Part shown: piece after piece, positions 17,301 to 23,834 of the stretch | Numbering within the stretch: the stretch's first letter is position 1 | Layout of the letters: each line of letters begins with the position of its first letter | Source of the DNA: Akkermansiaceae bacterium UBA4145 | GTDB taxonomy: Bacteria; Verrucomicrobiota; Verrucomicrobiia; Verrucomicrobiales; Akkermansiaceae | Assembly (NCBI GenBank): GCA_002380675.1 | Contig: DFWB01000200.1 | Coordinates: 8,663-51,123, forward strand | Direction: 5' to 3' | DNA length: 42,461 bases | Notes under the pieces: generated by a model | What the model saw: only the letters and a program-made list of their open reading frames with translations | Database searches by the model: none | What the model was told of the DNA's origin: nothing | Position numbers and translations under genes: made by a program

Positions 17301-17795
17301 AAGCTCTTCAAGCATTTCGCGCGCCTGGAGAGGCTGTTTCTGCAAGAGCCATTCATTTACCGGCCCTGCGATGCACCCACTGAGGCAGATGATTCCTTCC
17401 GCATGCTCCCGCAGAAGCGGGAGGTCCACCCGGGGTTTCCCATAGTAAGAGCCATCCAGGTGTCCCTTGCTGACAAGCTGAACCAGGTTCTCCCAGCCCG
17501 TATTGTTTTCCGCGAGAAGAGTCAGGTGGGTTGCTCGCTTGCGACCCGGGATCTCCTGCCGGTGCTCCATCGACTCTGGGGCCAGATAAATCTCACATCC
17601 CAGAATCGGTTTTACACCCTCTTTGCGTGCAGCCTCGTAAAACTCGATAGCTCCGTAGAGGTTGCCATGGTCGGTCATCGCAACCGCCGGCATCCCCAGT
17701 TCTGCCGCCCTAGCTGCCGCCTCTTTGCAACGCACCGCGCCATCAAGAGTCGAATACTCCGTGTGGAGGTGGAGATGAACAAAAGAGGCGGCCAT
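14334..17795 (-). CDS. dnaE: DNA polymerase III alpha subunit DnaE
   Basis: 1153 residues, close to the E. coli length of 1160. The N-terminal PHP domain begins HLHLHTEYSTLDGA and includes MTDHGNLYG. The polymerase active site is seen in GPGRGSAAGSLVAY and the PDVDIDF aspartates, followed by MIYQEQVQ and YTLGGADILRRAMGKKK. Helix-hairpin-helix, beta-clamp-binding and OB-fold regions follow (FPFAGMIRKIDQRLTRKGKPF). This is the replicative polymerase subunit of DnaE1 type, not the shorter DnaE2/ImuC. Transcription is convergent with the sulfatase gene with only 2 bp between stop codons, and I see no terminator hairpin there. It is a single gene with no obvious operon partner. Confidence 0.98.
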   Translation of the reverse strand: MAASFVHLHLHTEYSTLDGAVRCKEAAARAAELGMPAVAMTDHGNLYGAIEFYEAARKEGVKPILGCEIYLAPESMEHRQEIPGRKRATHLTLLAENNTGWENLVQLVSKGHLDGSYYGKPRVDLPLLREHAEGIICLSGCIAGPVNEWLLQKQPLQAREMLEELCEIFGRDNLYVELHDHGLEMQLEVKPQLIALAGELGLKLVAANDVHFLSRDDHDAHDVMICIGTGKLVFDEKRMRYPPEVYFKTAEEMREVFADVPEACDNTLEIAERCNVTLSLDATSSEKYPNFEAPGGMCRDDYIREQCFAGLEMRYGKEKASKDEELRKRLDYEIRTISDLGFSSYFLITADFINWAKENGIPVGPGRGSAAGSLVAYTLGITDICPMRFGLLFERFLNPERVSPPDVDIDFCQTRRPEVIDYVRRKYGERCVSHIITYGTLGAKSVIRDVARVMGVSYGEADMIAKMIEARPGVKLKEEYDSKAELRQTIEGNASYRELWDYATKLEGLTRNTGVHAAGVVIGDRPLDEHVPLSRGNEGEVVTQYDMGAITEVGLLKMDFLGLKNLTVIQEASEFIRSAIPDFEIHRVPLDDQPTFDLLNKGETMGVFQLESGGMTETCKRYGIRRIDDITDLLALYRPGAMQFIDEMIEVKEGRKEVTYEHPMLEQICGDTYGVMIYQEQVQNAAKLLAGYTLGGADILRRAMGKKKQSEMDKQRVTFVEGCKAENEIDSVLANRIFDKIASFAGYGFNKSHSACYAHISYWTAYLKANFPVEFMAALLSNEFSNTDKIGVFVSECHRMDIEILPPDLNRSQLRFAPEQLSSGKMAIRYGLAAIKNVGEGAMAQAIAERELNGSFPTMDDFTNRQDSKVVNKRILENLVLSGAMDWTGETRAGMHARVEEVTAAASAAQRDRESGQVALFADEELAAPAARKQIPEWPKDERLEKEKELLGYYVTGHPLDKYRSLLNSDRFCKLGLLDDLDIGDRRARFPFAGMIRKIDQRLTRKGKPFGILVIEDFTGSQEVLCWGESYTPARDAGILEEGAVIALKGEVSIDDRTESRKIMGSGLRELKLRSNQNGSNGGGPLELSLWVSRSRVEDLRKIEEVLASHPGKTPVLLHFQSGTGKRATVECGEQFRVQKSEALSVALGRWVD

Positions 17796-17938
17796 AGCAA
17801 TTCCGGCCGGGACAGCATAGGCCCGCCCGCGATCCCCGCAACGCCGAAGCGGGCCGGCTCTCTCATTTCGTTGGGCGAACCTCGCAGGATCGTATTTTTC
17901 GCTGGCGCTTCCGGCAAACCAGCCCTTCCTTGTAGATC

Positions 17939-18703
17939 ATGGCTTTTTTCATTTCGCGCCTTCTGGCCATACATCTGCTTCTTCAACTGATAGGTCCCTT
18001 CGCCCTCGCGGACGAGGAAAACGGGCCTCCGGCAGAGGAGAAAGCGGAAGATGCCCCCAAAAAAGCACCCGATCTATCCGAATTTCGGACCTTCACCTCC
18101 GCCAAAGGTAACAAAACCCTGCAGCTCAAGGTTGTCGCTCGCATCGACGATGAGACCTACAAGGTTCAGAATCCCGAAGGCAGGATCTTCAACATCAAGA
18201 CCAGCAATCTCAGTCGGTCCGACCAGCTCTTTCTCGATTTCTGGGAACCCGACGCCATTCTTAATCTGAAGAAGGCCGAGCTCCCTGACGTCCTTGACCA
18301 GATGGGCTACAGCATTTTGGACATGACCGTTGTCGAAAGCACCTTCTTTGTCACAGCTACCGTTGACGGAAAGACCGGAAAGTTCCTGCTCGATCCCAGT
18401 CGGGGATGGTCGACTTTCGACCCTGCTGTCGCAAAGGAAATCGGAATGACCCTCACTCAGGGCCGCATCAACTTTACTGACAATACCGGTAAAAGCAGCC
18501 GGTCACAGCGGGGCGCGGTCAAGGAATTCAAAGCTGGAACGGTCTCCGTAAACTCACATGAATTCGAGGTAATCGAGGTCGCTAAAATGTTCCGGGCTGT
18601 TCCCGCCAATACGATTGGCGCTATCGGTGGGGACATGCTCAAAAAGCTCAACGCCCTTGTTGACTTCGGGGGTAAACGTCTCTTCGTGCGAGCGAATCAG
18701 TAG
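17939..18703 (+). CDS. Secreted SHD1-domain protein with degenerate retropepsin-like domain
   Basis: 254 residues. A signal peptide ends at about residue 24 (FALA-DEE), then a Glu/Lys/Pro-rich linker. Residues 48-100 (FRTFTSAKGNKTLQLKVV, NLSRSDQLFLDFW) match the SHD1 pattern of many planctomycete and verrucomicrobial secreted proteins. The C-terminal part follows the layout of single-domain aspartic proteases: FLLDPSRGWSTFDPAVAKEIGMTL in place of FLVDTGA..., a central beta region, and IGAIGGDMLKKLNALVDFGGKRLFV. The nucleophile-bearing D-T/S-G is replaced by D-P-S, so proteolysis is doubtful; a binding or scaffold role is as likely. The promoter region must lie in the 143 bp shared with the divergent dnaE gene. 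Confidence 0.75.
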   Translation: MAFFISRLLAIHLLLQLIGPFALADEENGPPAEEKAEDAPKKAPDLSEFRTFTSAKGNKTLQLKVVARIDDETYKVQNPEGRIFNIKTSNLSRSDQLFLDFWEPDAILNLKKAELPDVLDQMGYSILDMTVVESTFFVTATVDGKTGKFLLDPSRGWSTFDPAVAKEIGMTLTQGRINFTDNTGKSSRSQRGAVKEFKAGTVSVNSHEFEVIEVAKMFRAVPANTIGAIGGDMLKKLNALVDFGGKRLFVRANQ

Positions 18704-18894
18704 TGGACCGACACCGGGCCGGGAACTGCATACTGTGAGCGAACTCCTCTCTCCCATTCTGCCCCTCGCACGAGACCTCGGGGTTTCAGGCGCCTTGGGA
18801 GGGCCCGACTCGGCTACCTCCACCTTTTTTACAGCGAGACATTCCTCGCTAAGGCCTCAGTTCAAACCTCCCTTGGCAGCTTCCACTAGCCAAG

Positions 18895-18910
18895 TGGCAT
18901 GGAAACTGCT
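18895..18910 (+). promoter_or_regulatory. Sigma-54 (-24/-12) promoter in front of glnB
   Basis: TGGCATGGAAACTGCT matches the consensus TGGCAC-G-N4-TTGCW at all but two positions and has the diagnostic GG and GC doublets at the exact 10-base spacing. A start site about 12 bases downstream would leave a leader of roughly 20 nt before the glnB ATG. Nitrogen-controlled sigma-54 transcription of glnB is well established in other bacteria. Confidence 0.6.
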
Positions 18911-18940
18911 ACCTGTTTCGCCCAGCAACAAGCAACGTCT

Positions 18941-19288
18941 ATGAAAAAAGTTGAAGCCATCATCAAGCCGTTCAAATTAGAAGAAGTCAAAGAGGCTCTC
19001 GCCGAAATCGGAGTGCAAGGGATGACGGTTACCGAGGTAAAGGGCTTCGGACGCCAGAAGGGCCACACTGAAATCTATAGAGGGAGTGAATATACTGTTG
19101 ATTTTCTCCCCAAGGTGAAGATCGAGGTCGTCGTGGACGACGGTGAAGCGAGCGCCGTTGCCGAGGCCATCGTGAAAAGTGCCAACACCGGCAAGATCGG
19201 GGACGGAAAAGTGTTCATTTCCGGTATCGAGGAGGCAATTCGGATCCGGACTGGCGAAACCGGGGGAGACGCCGTCTCCGTCAACTAA
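18941..19288 (+). CDS. glnB: Nitrogen regulatory protein P-II
   Basis: 115 residues from the ATG at 18941 (MKKVEAIIKPFKLEEV, the universal P-II start); an in-frame ATG at 18899 would put the sigma-54-like promoter inside the gene and is rejected. The T-loop HTEIYRGSEYTVDFLPK contains Tyr51, the uridylylation site, and the B- and C-loops are intact (NTGKIGDGKVFI, AIRIRTGETGGDAV). P-II senses 2-oxoglutarate, ATP/ADP and glutamine and controls glutamine synthetase and NtrB or ammonium channels. No amtB or glnA is adjacent, so GlnB versus GlnK cannot be settled by context. The neighbours are unrelated. Confidence 0.95.
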   Translation: MKKVEAIIKPFKLEEVKEALAEIGVQGMTVTEVKGFGRQKGHTEIYRGSEYTVDFLPKVKIEVVVDDGEASAVAEAIVKSANTGKIGDGKVFISGIEEAIRIRTGETGGDAVSVN

Positions 19289-19290
19289 CC

Positions 19291-19313
19291 TTCTGGGCAA
19301 AAAGCTCCCAGAA
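19291..19313 (+). terminator. Hairpin after glnB, weak terminator candidate
   Basis: TTCTGGG and CCCAGAA form a 7-bp stem around a 9-base loop directly after the glnB stop. No U-tract follows, so it may be a 3'-end stabiliser, not a terminator. Confidence 0.35.
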
Positions 19314-19460
19314 CGTCGTAATAGCGTCAAAGATCGCCTCTCGGCTCAGCGCATGAGGGAGGGGGATAGGAACTGCTCCTGCGGCCTTACGGGTGCCTCT
19401 GGGTTATCCCATTCCCCAAGGCCCTCCCCGCCGATCATGGCGGAACGTAAAAGGGCATCC

Positions 19461-20981
19461 TCAGGGGGTAATAACAACCCTGTCTCCCAGCTTTGTGAGA
19501 TCCCAGAACCTTCCAGCACTTCTTGGGGGTATCCGCAGGCACCCATGAGAAGCCGGGTGGTCCGGACAGTAACCCTCGTGAAAACCAATCGCACTGCAAT
19601 TAAGGCGTTGGAAGAAAGGCATTCTTACTCCCTTATATAGATTAGACTCATGATCGCGGTGCCTGTCGGTAATCACAAACTCCCCAGGTTCTGTCCGGAA
19701 CCCCTTCTTTCCAGTTGATACCCTTGTGGTCAGCAGCATCTGGCCCTCAATGCCGTAGACCCAAGCCCTCTGCTCAGACAAATCGACCTTGATCCAGCGT
19801 TCTTCATGTTCCGGATCTATACCTAGCAGTAGTTGCATCATCTTCACGTCCCCACGACGCGCTGCAAATCCGATCGCAGAAAAGGATTTGCCACTGGTAC
19901 GCACCGAAAGCGTCGCTCCATGGTCTACCAAAAGCTTGGCCATTTCGAGATTCCCGCTATCTGCTGCCGCCATCAGAGCCGTTACTCCTGAATCGTATTT
20001 CAAGTGACTTTTGAGAAAGCCCACTGGTCGCACCCATGCGAGAAATGCGGGCGTAACCGGACACACAAACGCCTCATTAACATCAGCCCCTTTCCGAACC
20101 AGAGCACGGCAAAGGTCTATGCGGTTCATTGCAACCGCAAGATGAAGCGGGCCCTGACCCTCTCTCCCCAGAGGTTTCAGTTCCTTATCACTCAAATAGC
20201 CTGCCTCTAGAATATCCTCCAGCAGGCCCCGCCTTCCTCCGCGTACCGCCGCTACCAAGAGCGAATCAGTAGAGCCCCCGTCGGGCTTCACTCGATGCAG
20301 GAGAAGAAACCGCAGGAGTTCACGATCCCCCTCCACAATCGCATTGTAGAGAGCTGGCCCTGCCACGCCGCCGTGCCGCAGAATCACTTCGGCTCGCTCA
20401 AGGTCTCTTACCTGTAACAGTGCGCTGATCGCAGGACGGCCTCCGGGACCCAGCAAGTTCGGGTTGGCCCCAGCCTTAAGAAGCATTTCAAGTTCCACCG
20501 GAGTCGAATCCAATGCGAGCGCAAGCCCGAGGGCGGTCTCCCCTCCCGGACCTCGCTCGCGTGGATCTGCCCCATGGGCAATCAGAATTCTCAGAGCCTC
20601 CTGATTGCCACAATGAAGGGCCAATTGTAACGGGCTCCACCCACTCGGGTGCCGCAGGTTGCAATTCTCGCCCCCGACCAACAACTGGGAAAGAATATCG
20701 GACTGTCCCTGCAAAATTGCCCGGTGTATCGCCGACTCCGTCCATCTGCTGAGCATCAGCCCCTGCGCGACCTCCCAATGAGGAGCTGCCATGCGTGATG
20801 GAAGTTGCCCATGTGGAACACCGGTAACGAGTCGAGGAAACATGAGAGCCTTGAGGCCTCCTCCCTCACTCCTCAAAACCTCGCCAAAGGCTGGCATCCC
20901 ATTTGGGGGAGCCCCGGCCAGAGCACCTGCCACCGCAAGACCAAGGGAGCATATCCCTGCAATACCGCGTAACCTTTGCAT
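19461..20981 (-). CDS. Secreted ankyrin-repeat L,D-transpeptidase (YkuD) fusion
   Basis: 506 residues from the ATG at 20981, preceded by AGGATC; a start at 21032 would only put 17 hydrophilic residues before the signal peptide. Residues 1-24 form the signal peptide. From about residue 80 to 375 there are ankyrin repeats (GWSPLQLALHCGNQEALRILIAHGADP; GVTALMAAADSGNLEMAKLLVDHGA). The last 115 residues are a YkuD L,D-transpeptidase domain: IKVDLSEQRAWVY, STGKKGFRTEPGEF, GFHEG and the catalytic SHGCLR with Cys481. Such domains make 3-3 peptidoglycan cross-links or attach proteins to peptidoglycan in the periplasm. Ankyrin repeats at the N terminus could recruit a partner. The upstream neighbour is dapL, which makes the diaminopimelate precursor, although 137 bp separate them. 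Confidence 0.88.
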   Translation of the reverse strand: MQRLRGIAGICSLGLAVAGALAGAPPNGMPAFGEVLRSEGGGLKALMFPRLVTGVPHGQLPSRMAAPHWEVAQGLMLSRWTESAIHRAILQGQSDILSQLLVGGENCNLRHPSGWSPLQLALHCGNQEALRILIAHGADPRERGPGGETALGLALALDSTPVELEMLLKAGANPNLLGPGGRPAISALLQVRDLERAEVILRHGGVAGPALYNAIVEGDRELLRFLLLHRVKPDGGSTDSLLVAAVRGGRRGLLEDILEAGYLSDKELKPLGREGQGPLHLAVAMNRIDLCRALVRKGADVNEAFVCPVTPAFLAWVRPVGFLKSHLKYDSGVTALMAAADSGNLEMAKLLVDHGATLSVRTSGKSFSAIGFAARRGDVKMMQLLLGIDPEHEERWIKVDLSEQRAWVYGIEGQMLLTTRVSTGKKGFRTEPGEFVITDRHRDHESNLYKGVRMPFFQRLNCSAIGFHEGYCPDHPASHGCLRIPPRSAGRFWDLTKLGDRVVITP

Positions 20982-21118
20982 CTGATCCTGCAGTTCACCA
21001 TTGGGCCCCCTGGAATGTCGAGGCCCTTTCACTCCTCTTCATCGCCGCACCAATCACCGGCTTCCGCTGATCCTCAAATGATCACAATCCTCGGCCGGGG
21101 CCCTGCACAAGCGGCTCA

Positions 21119-22351
21119 CTATCCGAGCATCGCTCCCAGGCGGGCGCACACTTCCTCTACATTCTCTCGCGAGTTAAAGGCAGATATCCGAAAGTAGCCT
21201 TCACCTGCAGCGCCAAATCCTGCACCCGGGGTAACCACCACCTGCGCTTCGTGTAACATTCGGTCAAACATCGCCCAGCTATCAACACCCTCGGGGCATC
21301 GCACCCAGACATAAGGAGAATGCTCTCCTCCATAAACGTCCAACCCACAATCCTCACAGGCACTCTTCAGAAGAGCCGCATTTCCCATGTAGTGCTCGAC
21401 CAGCTTACTGATCTCAGCCTTGCCCTCCGACGAGTAGAGGGCCTCTGCTGCACGCTGCACCGGGTAGCTCACGCCGTTAAATTTAGTAGAATGCCGACGG
21501 GCCCATAGGCCGTGCAGAGACACTCTTTCCCCACTTCCATCAGACCCAGTAAGCTCCTTTGGGACGACGATAAAGGCACAACGCGTTCCTGTGAATCCCC
21601 CATTTTTGGAGAAGGATCGGAACTCGATCGCACACTCCCGGGCTCCCTCAATCTCATAAATTGATCGGGGCAGACCGGGGTCCTGAACAAAGGCCTCATA
21701 GGCCGCATCATAAAGAATGACCGCATCATGTTCGCGCGCATAGGCTACCCATTGTTCCAACTGCTCCCTAGTTGCCACCGTTCCGGTCGGATTGTTCGGG
21801 TAACAGAGGTAGATCAGGTCTACTGTTTCCTGCGGTATTGCAGGAGTGAAATTGTTTTCTGCGGTGCACGGCAGGTAAACCAGCCCCTCATACTGACCAC
21901 TCTCGTCTCCCTCTCCGGTGTTTCCCATCATTACATTAGTATCCACATACACAGGATACACTGGATCGGTGATGGCGATCCTCTGTCCAACCCCGAAAAT
22001 ATCGAGGATGTTACCGCTGTCGCACTTCGACCCATCCGAGACAAATACCTCGTCCGCATCTACGCCTAATCCTTGGTAGGAGTTGTCCGCGATAGCCTGC
22101 CGCAGAAAGTCGTATCCCTGCTCGGGTCCGTATCCCCGGAAACTTCCCCTCTCGCCCAGCTCATCTACGGCCTCTTTCATTGCCGTTCTTGCAGCGAGAG
22201 GCAGCGGTTCGGTTACATCCCCGATTCCGCAGCGAATAAGCCGCTTTGTTTTCTCAGGTTCAGCATCAGAGAACGCGTTTACCCGCCGCGCGATCTCAGG
22301 AAAGAGGTAGCCCGCCTGGAGCTTCAGGAAATTTTCGTTAATTCGAGCCAT
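21119..22351 (-). CDS. dapL: LL-diaminopimelate aminotransferase DapL
   Basis: 410 residues from the ATG at 22351 (MARINENFLKLQAGYLFPEI), exactly the usual DapL length and start; 14 extra residues upstream are discarded. The fold-type I PLP enzyme shows IRCGIGDVTEPLP, RGYGPEQGYDFLRQAIA, VFVSDGSKCDSGNI, DPVYPVYVDTNVM, CYPNNPTGTVAT, the Schiff-base lysine in SFSKNGGFTGTRCAF, and TPGAGFGAAGEGYFR. It converts tetrahydrodipicolinate directly to LL-diaminopimelate with glutamate as amino donor, for lysine and peptidoglycan. The enzyme is typical of plants, Chlamydiae and Verrucomicrobia, which supports the taxonomic guess. One difference from most members is NGG in place of TAG after the PLP lysine. 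Confidence 0.95.
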   Translation of the reverse strand: MARINENFLKLQAGYLFPEIARRVNAFSDAEPEKTKRLIRCGIGDVTEPLPLAARTAMKEAVDELGERGSFRGYGPEQGYDFLRQAIADNSYQGLGVDADEVFVSDGSKCDSGNILDIFGVGQRIAITDPVYPVYVDTNVMMGNTGEGDESGQYEGLVYLPCTAENNFTPAIPQETVDLIYLCYPNNPTGTVATREQLEQWVAYAREHDAVILYDAAYEAFVQDPGLPRSIYEIEGARECAIEFRSFSKNGGFTGTRCAFIVVPKELTGSDGSGERVSLHGLWARRHSTKFNGVSYPVQRAAEALYSSEGKAEISKLVEHYMGNAALLKSACEDCGLDVYGGEHSPYVWVRCPEGVDSWAMFDRMLHEAQVVVTPGAGFGAAGEGYFRISAFNSRENVEEVCARLGAMLG

Positions 22352-22429
22352 GGCGAGCACCCTGTAGCTGGCATCAGTCAAACTCGCAAGCACCAGAGTT
22401 CCCTCTGCGAATTTTGAGGCCGAAATAAG

Positions 22430-22455
22430 TCAGCCGGGCCCACTGGCCCGGCTGA
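22430..22455 (-). terminator. Intrinsic terminator after the superoxide dismutase gene
   Basis: Arms TCAGCCGGGCC and GGCCCGGCTGA form a perfect 11-bp stem with a 4-base loop. On the minus strand the stem is followed by CTTATTTC, a modest U-rich tail, 29 bp after the sod stop. Confidence 0.8.
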
Positions 22456-22483
22456 TTCATGAGAAGTCTCGTTTCCCCGAAGC

Positions 22484-23113
22484 TTATCCTACGGCCTTGC
22501 GCAAGCCCTCTGCCACTGTGTCCCAATTGATAACGTTAAAGAAGGCCCCGACGTAATCAGGACGTCGGTTCTGGTAATTCAGGTAGTATGCGTGCTCCCA
22601 CACATCAAGGCCAAGAATTGGAACACACCCCGCACATCCAGAAATTTCACCCATGAGGGGATTGTCCTGATTCGCGGTGGAGCAGACCCCCAGCTTGCCT
22701 TCTTTATCTGAGCAGAGCCACGCCCATCCGGAACCAAACCTTGTCATCGCCGCCTTCGTGAAGGCTTCCTTAAAACCGTCAAGAGAGCCGAATGCAGCGT
22801 TGATACCGTCCGAAACCTCACTGGTCGGCTCGTTGGACCCACCTGGCTTGATGCAGTCCCAGAAGTGACTGTGATTGAAATGGCCCCCTCCGTTGTTCCG
22901 CACAGCCCCCCGGATGTCTTCGGGAACATCCCCGATATTCATCACCAGCTCACAGATGGACTTGTCCGCAAGCTCCGTTCCTTCGATTGCCGCATTCAGG
23001 TTAGTTACGTAGGCATTGTGATGTTTGCTGTGATGGATTTCCATCGTGCGCGCGTCGATGTGCGGCTCGAGCGCATCATATGCATAGCCAAGATCAGGAA
23101 GTGTATGAGCCAT
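22484..23113 (-). CDS. sodA: Superoxide dismutase, Mn-type (Mn/Fe family)
   Basis: 209 residues from the ATG at 23113 (MAHTLPDLGYAYDALEPHID); the longer frame from 23290 adds 59 residues with no family match. Metal ligands are His27, His81 in GGGHFNHSHFW, and the Asp and His of DVWEHAYYLNYQNRRPDY. Gly before the second His ligand and Gln in STANQDNPL are the Mn-type hallmarks, so Mn is the better guess over Fe. It dismutes superoxide in the cytoplasm. An insertion GEISGCAGCVP just before the last ligand block contains a CAGC pair, unlike Bacillus SodA, which has a short linker there. It is followed by a strong terminator and is divergent from the RmuC-like gene. Confidence 0.95.
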   Translation of the reverse strand: MAHTLPDLGYAYDALEPHIDARTMEIHHSKHHNAYVTNLNAAIEGTELADKSICELVMNIGDVPEDIRGAVRNNGGGHFNHSHFWDCIKPGGSNEPTSEVSDGINAAFGSLDGFKEAFTKAAMTRFGSGWAWLCSDKEGKLGVCSTANQDNPLMGEISGCAGCVPILGLDVWEHAYYLNYQNRRPDYVGAFFNVINWDTVAEGLRKAVG

Positions 23114-23243
23114 TGGAATAATGTGTTGATAGATGTTAGCATGTTTGCTTTGCGCCTCCCGGAGATTTCCGGATAAATGACACCCAAAGCTTCTTCCTTC
23201 GTAAGAAAGCAGCTTCCATCCATTCCGCAAGGGCAACTTCACC

Positions 23244-23801
23244 ATGGAACTACAACCTTCGCTCTTTCTTCTCCTCCTTATTCTGGGCACGTCGCTGGGG
23301 GCATCCCTGACTTGGTTCCTGTGTCATAACAGCAACCAGGCGACGCGCATTCGTCACCGCGAGCGCACCAAGGCTCTCCTTAAATCTTCTGCAGAGCTCG
23401 AGGCCTGCTGCGCCAAGCTGGAAGCACAAATTCAGAAGCTCCGCAGCAGCGAGGCTGGATCCCTGCGGCGTGAAGTAAAACTTGAGACCCTCCTCCAAGC
23501 TGAGCAACGACGTATTGCTGACAGGGAGCAACTTCTGAGAGAGTCCGAATCCCGGATTCTTCAGGGATTCCAGTCAGCCTCTCTCCGGATTCTCCAAGCG
23601 AGTGAGAAAAGCGAGTCCGAGAATACCAGTCCAGCAAAGGCACCCTTCAGGGGAAAGGGCTTTTCCGAAGATCAGGATGCAAACAACCCCTCCGCCACGC
23701 TCCGGGAGAACGTGGTTTCCGGTATGCTCGAAGATAGTGCTGCAGTTCTTCCCGCACCTTCTCAAGACACGCCGGTCTCCCTAACGCGAATTGAACCGTA
23801 G
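23244..23801 (+). CDS. Short membrane-anchored coiled-coil protein, resembling the RmuC N-terminus
   Basis: 185 residues. One transmembrane segment at about residues 6-27 is followed by a long charged helix to about residue 120 with heptad-like leucines (TKALLKSSAELEACCAKLEAQIQKLRSSEA). The last 65 residues are Ser/Pro/Asp-rich and look disordered. The layout and the end of the helix (ESRILQGFQSASLRILQ) recall the N-terminal part of RmuC, a DNA recombination protein, but the nuclease-like C-terminal domain is absent and there is no room for it before the next gene. It may be a remnant or an independent short protein. Its stop is 33 bp from the convergent DUF1080 gene. Confidence 0.55.
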   Translation: MELQPSLFLLLLILGTSLGASLTWFLCHNSNQATRIRHRERTKALLKSSAELEACCAKLEAQIQKLRSSEAGSLRREVKLETLLQAEQRRIADREQLLRESESRILQGFQSASLRILQASEKSESENTSPAKAPFRGKGFSEDQDANNPSATLRENVVSGMLEDSAAVLPAPSQDTPVSLTRIEP

Positions 23802-23834
23802 GATGTCCTCAGCACTCTCTCACCTCGAGTAGCG

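Noticed and set aside
19289..19640. Small plus-strand frame overlapping the end of the ankyrin transpeptidase gene
   Set aside because: It is antisense to the conserved YkuD active-site region and shows no protein pattern of its own.
22484..23290. Longer superoxide dismutase starting at 23290
   Set aside because: The 59 added residues have no family match and overlap the divergent gene; MAHTLPDLGYAYDAL at 23113 is the usual SOD start.
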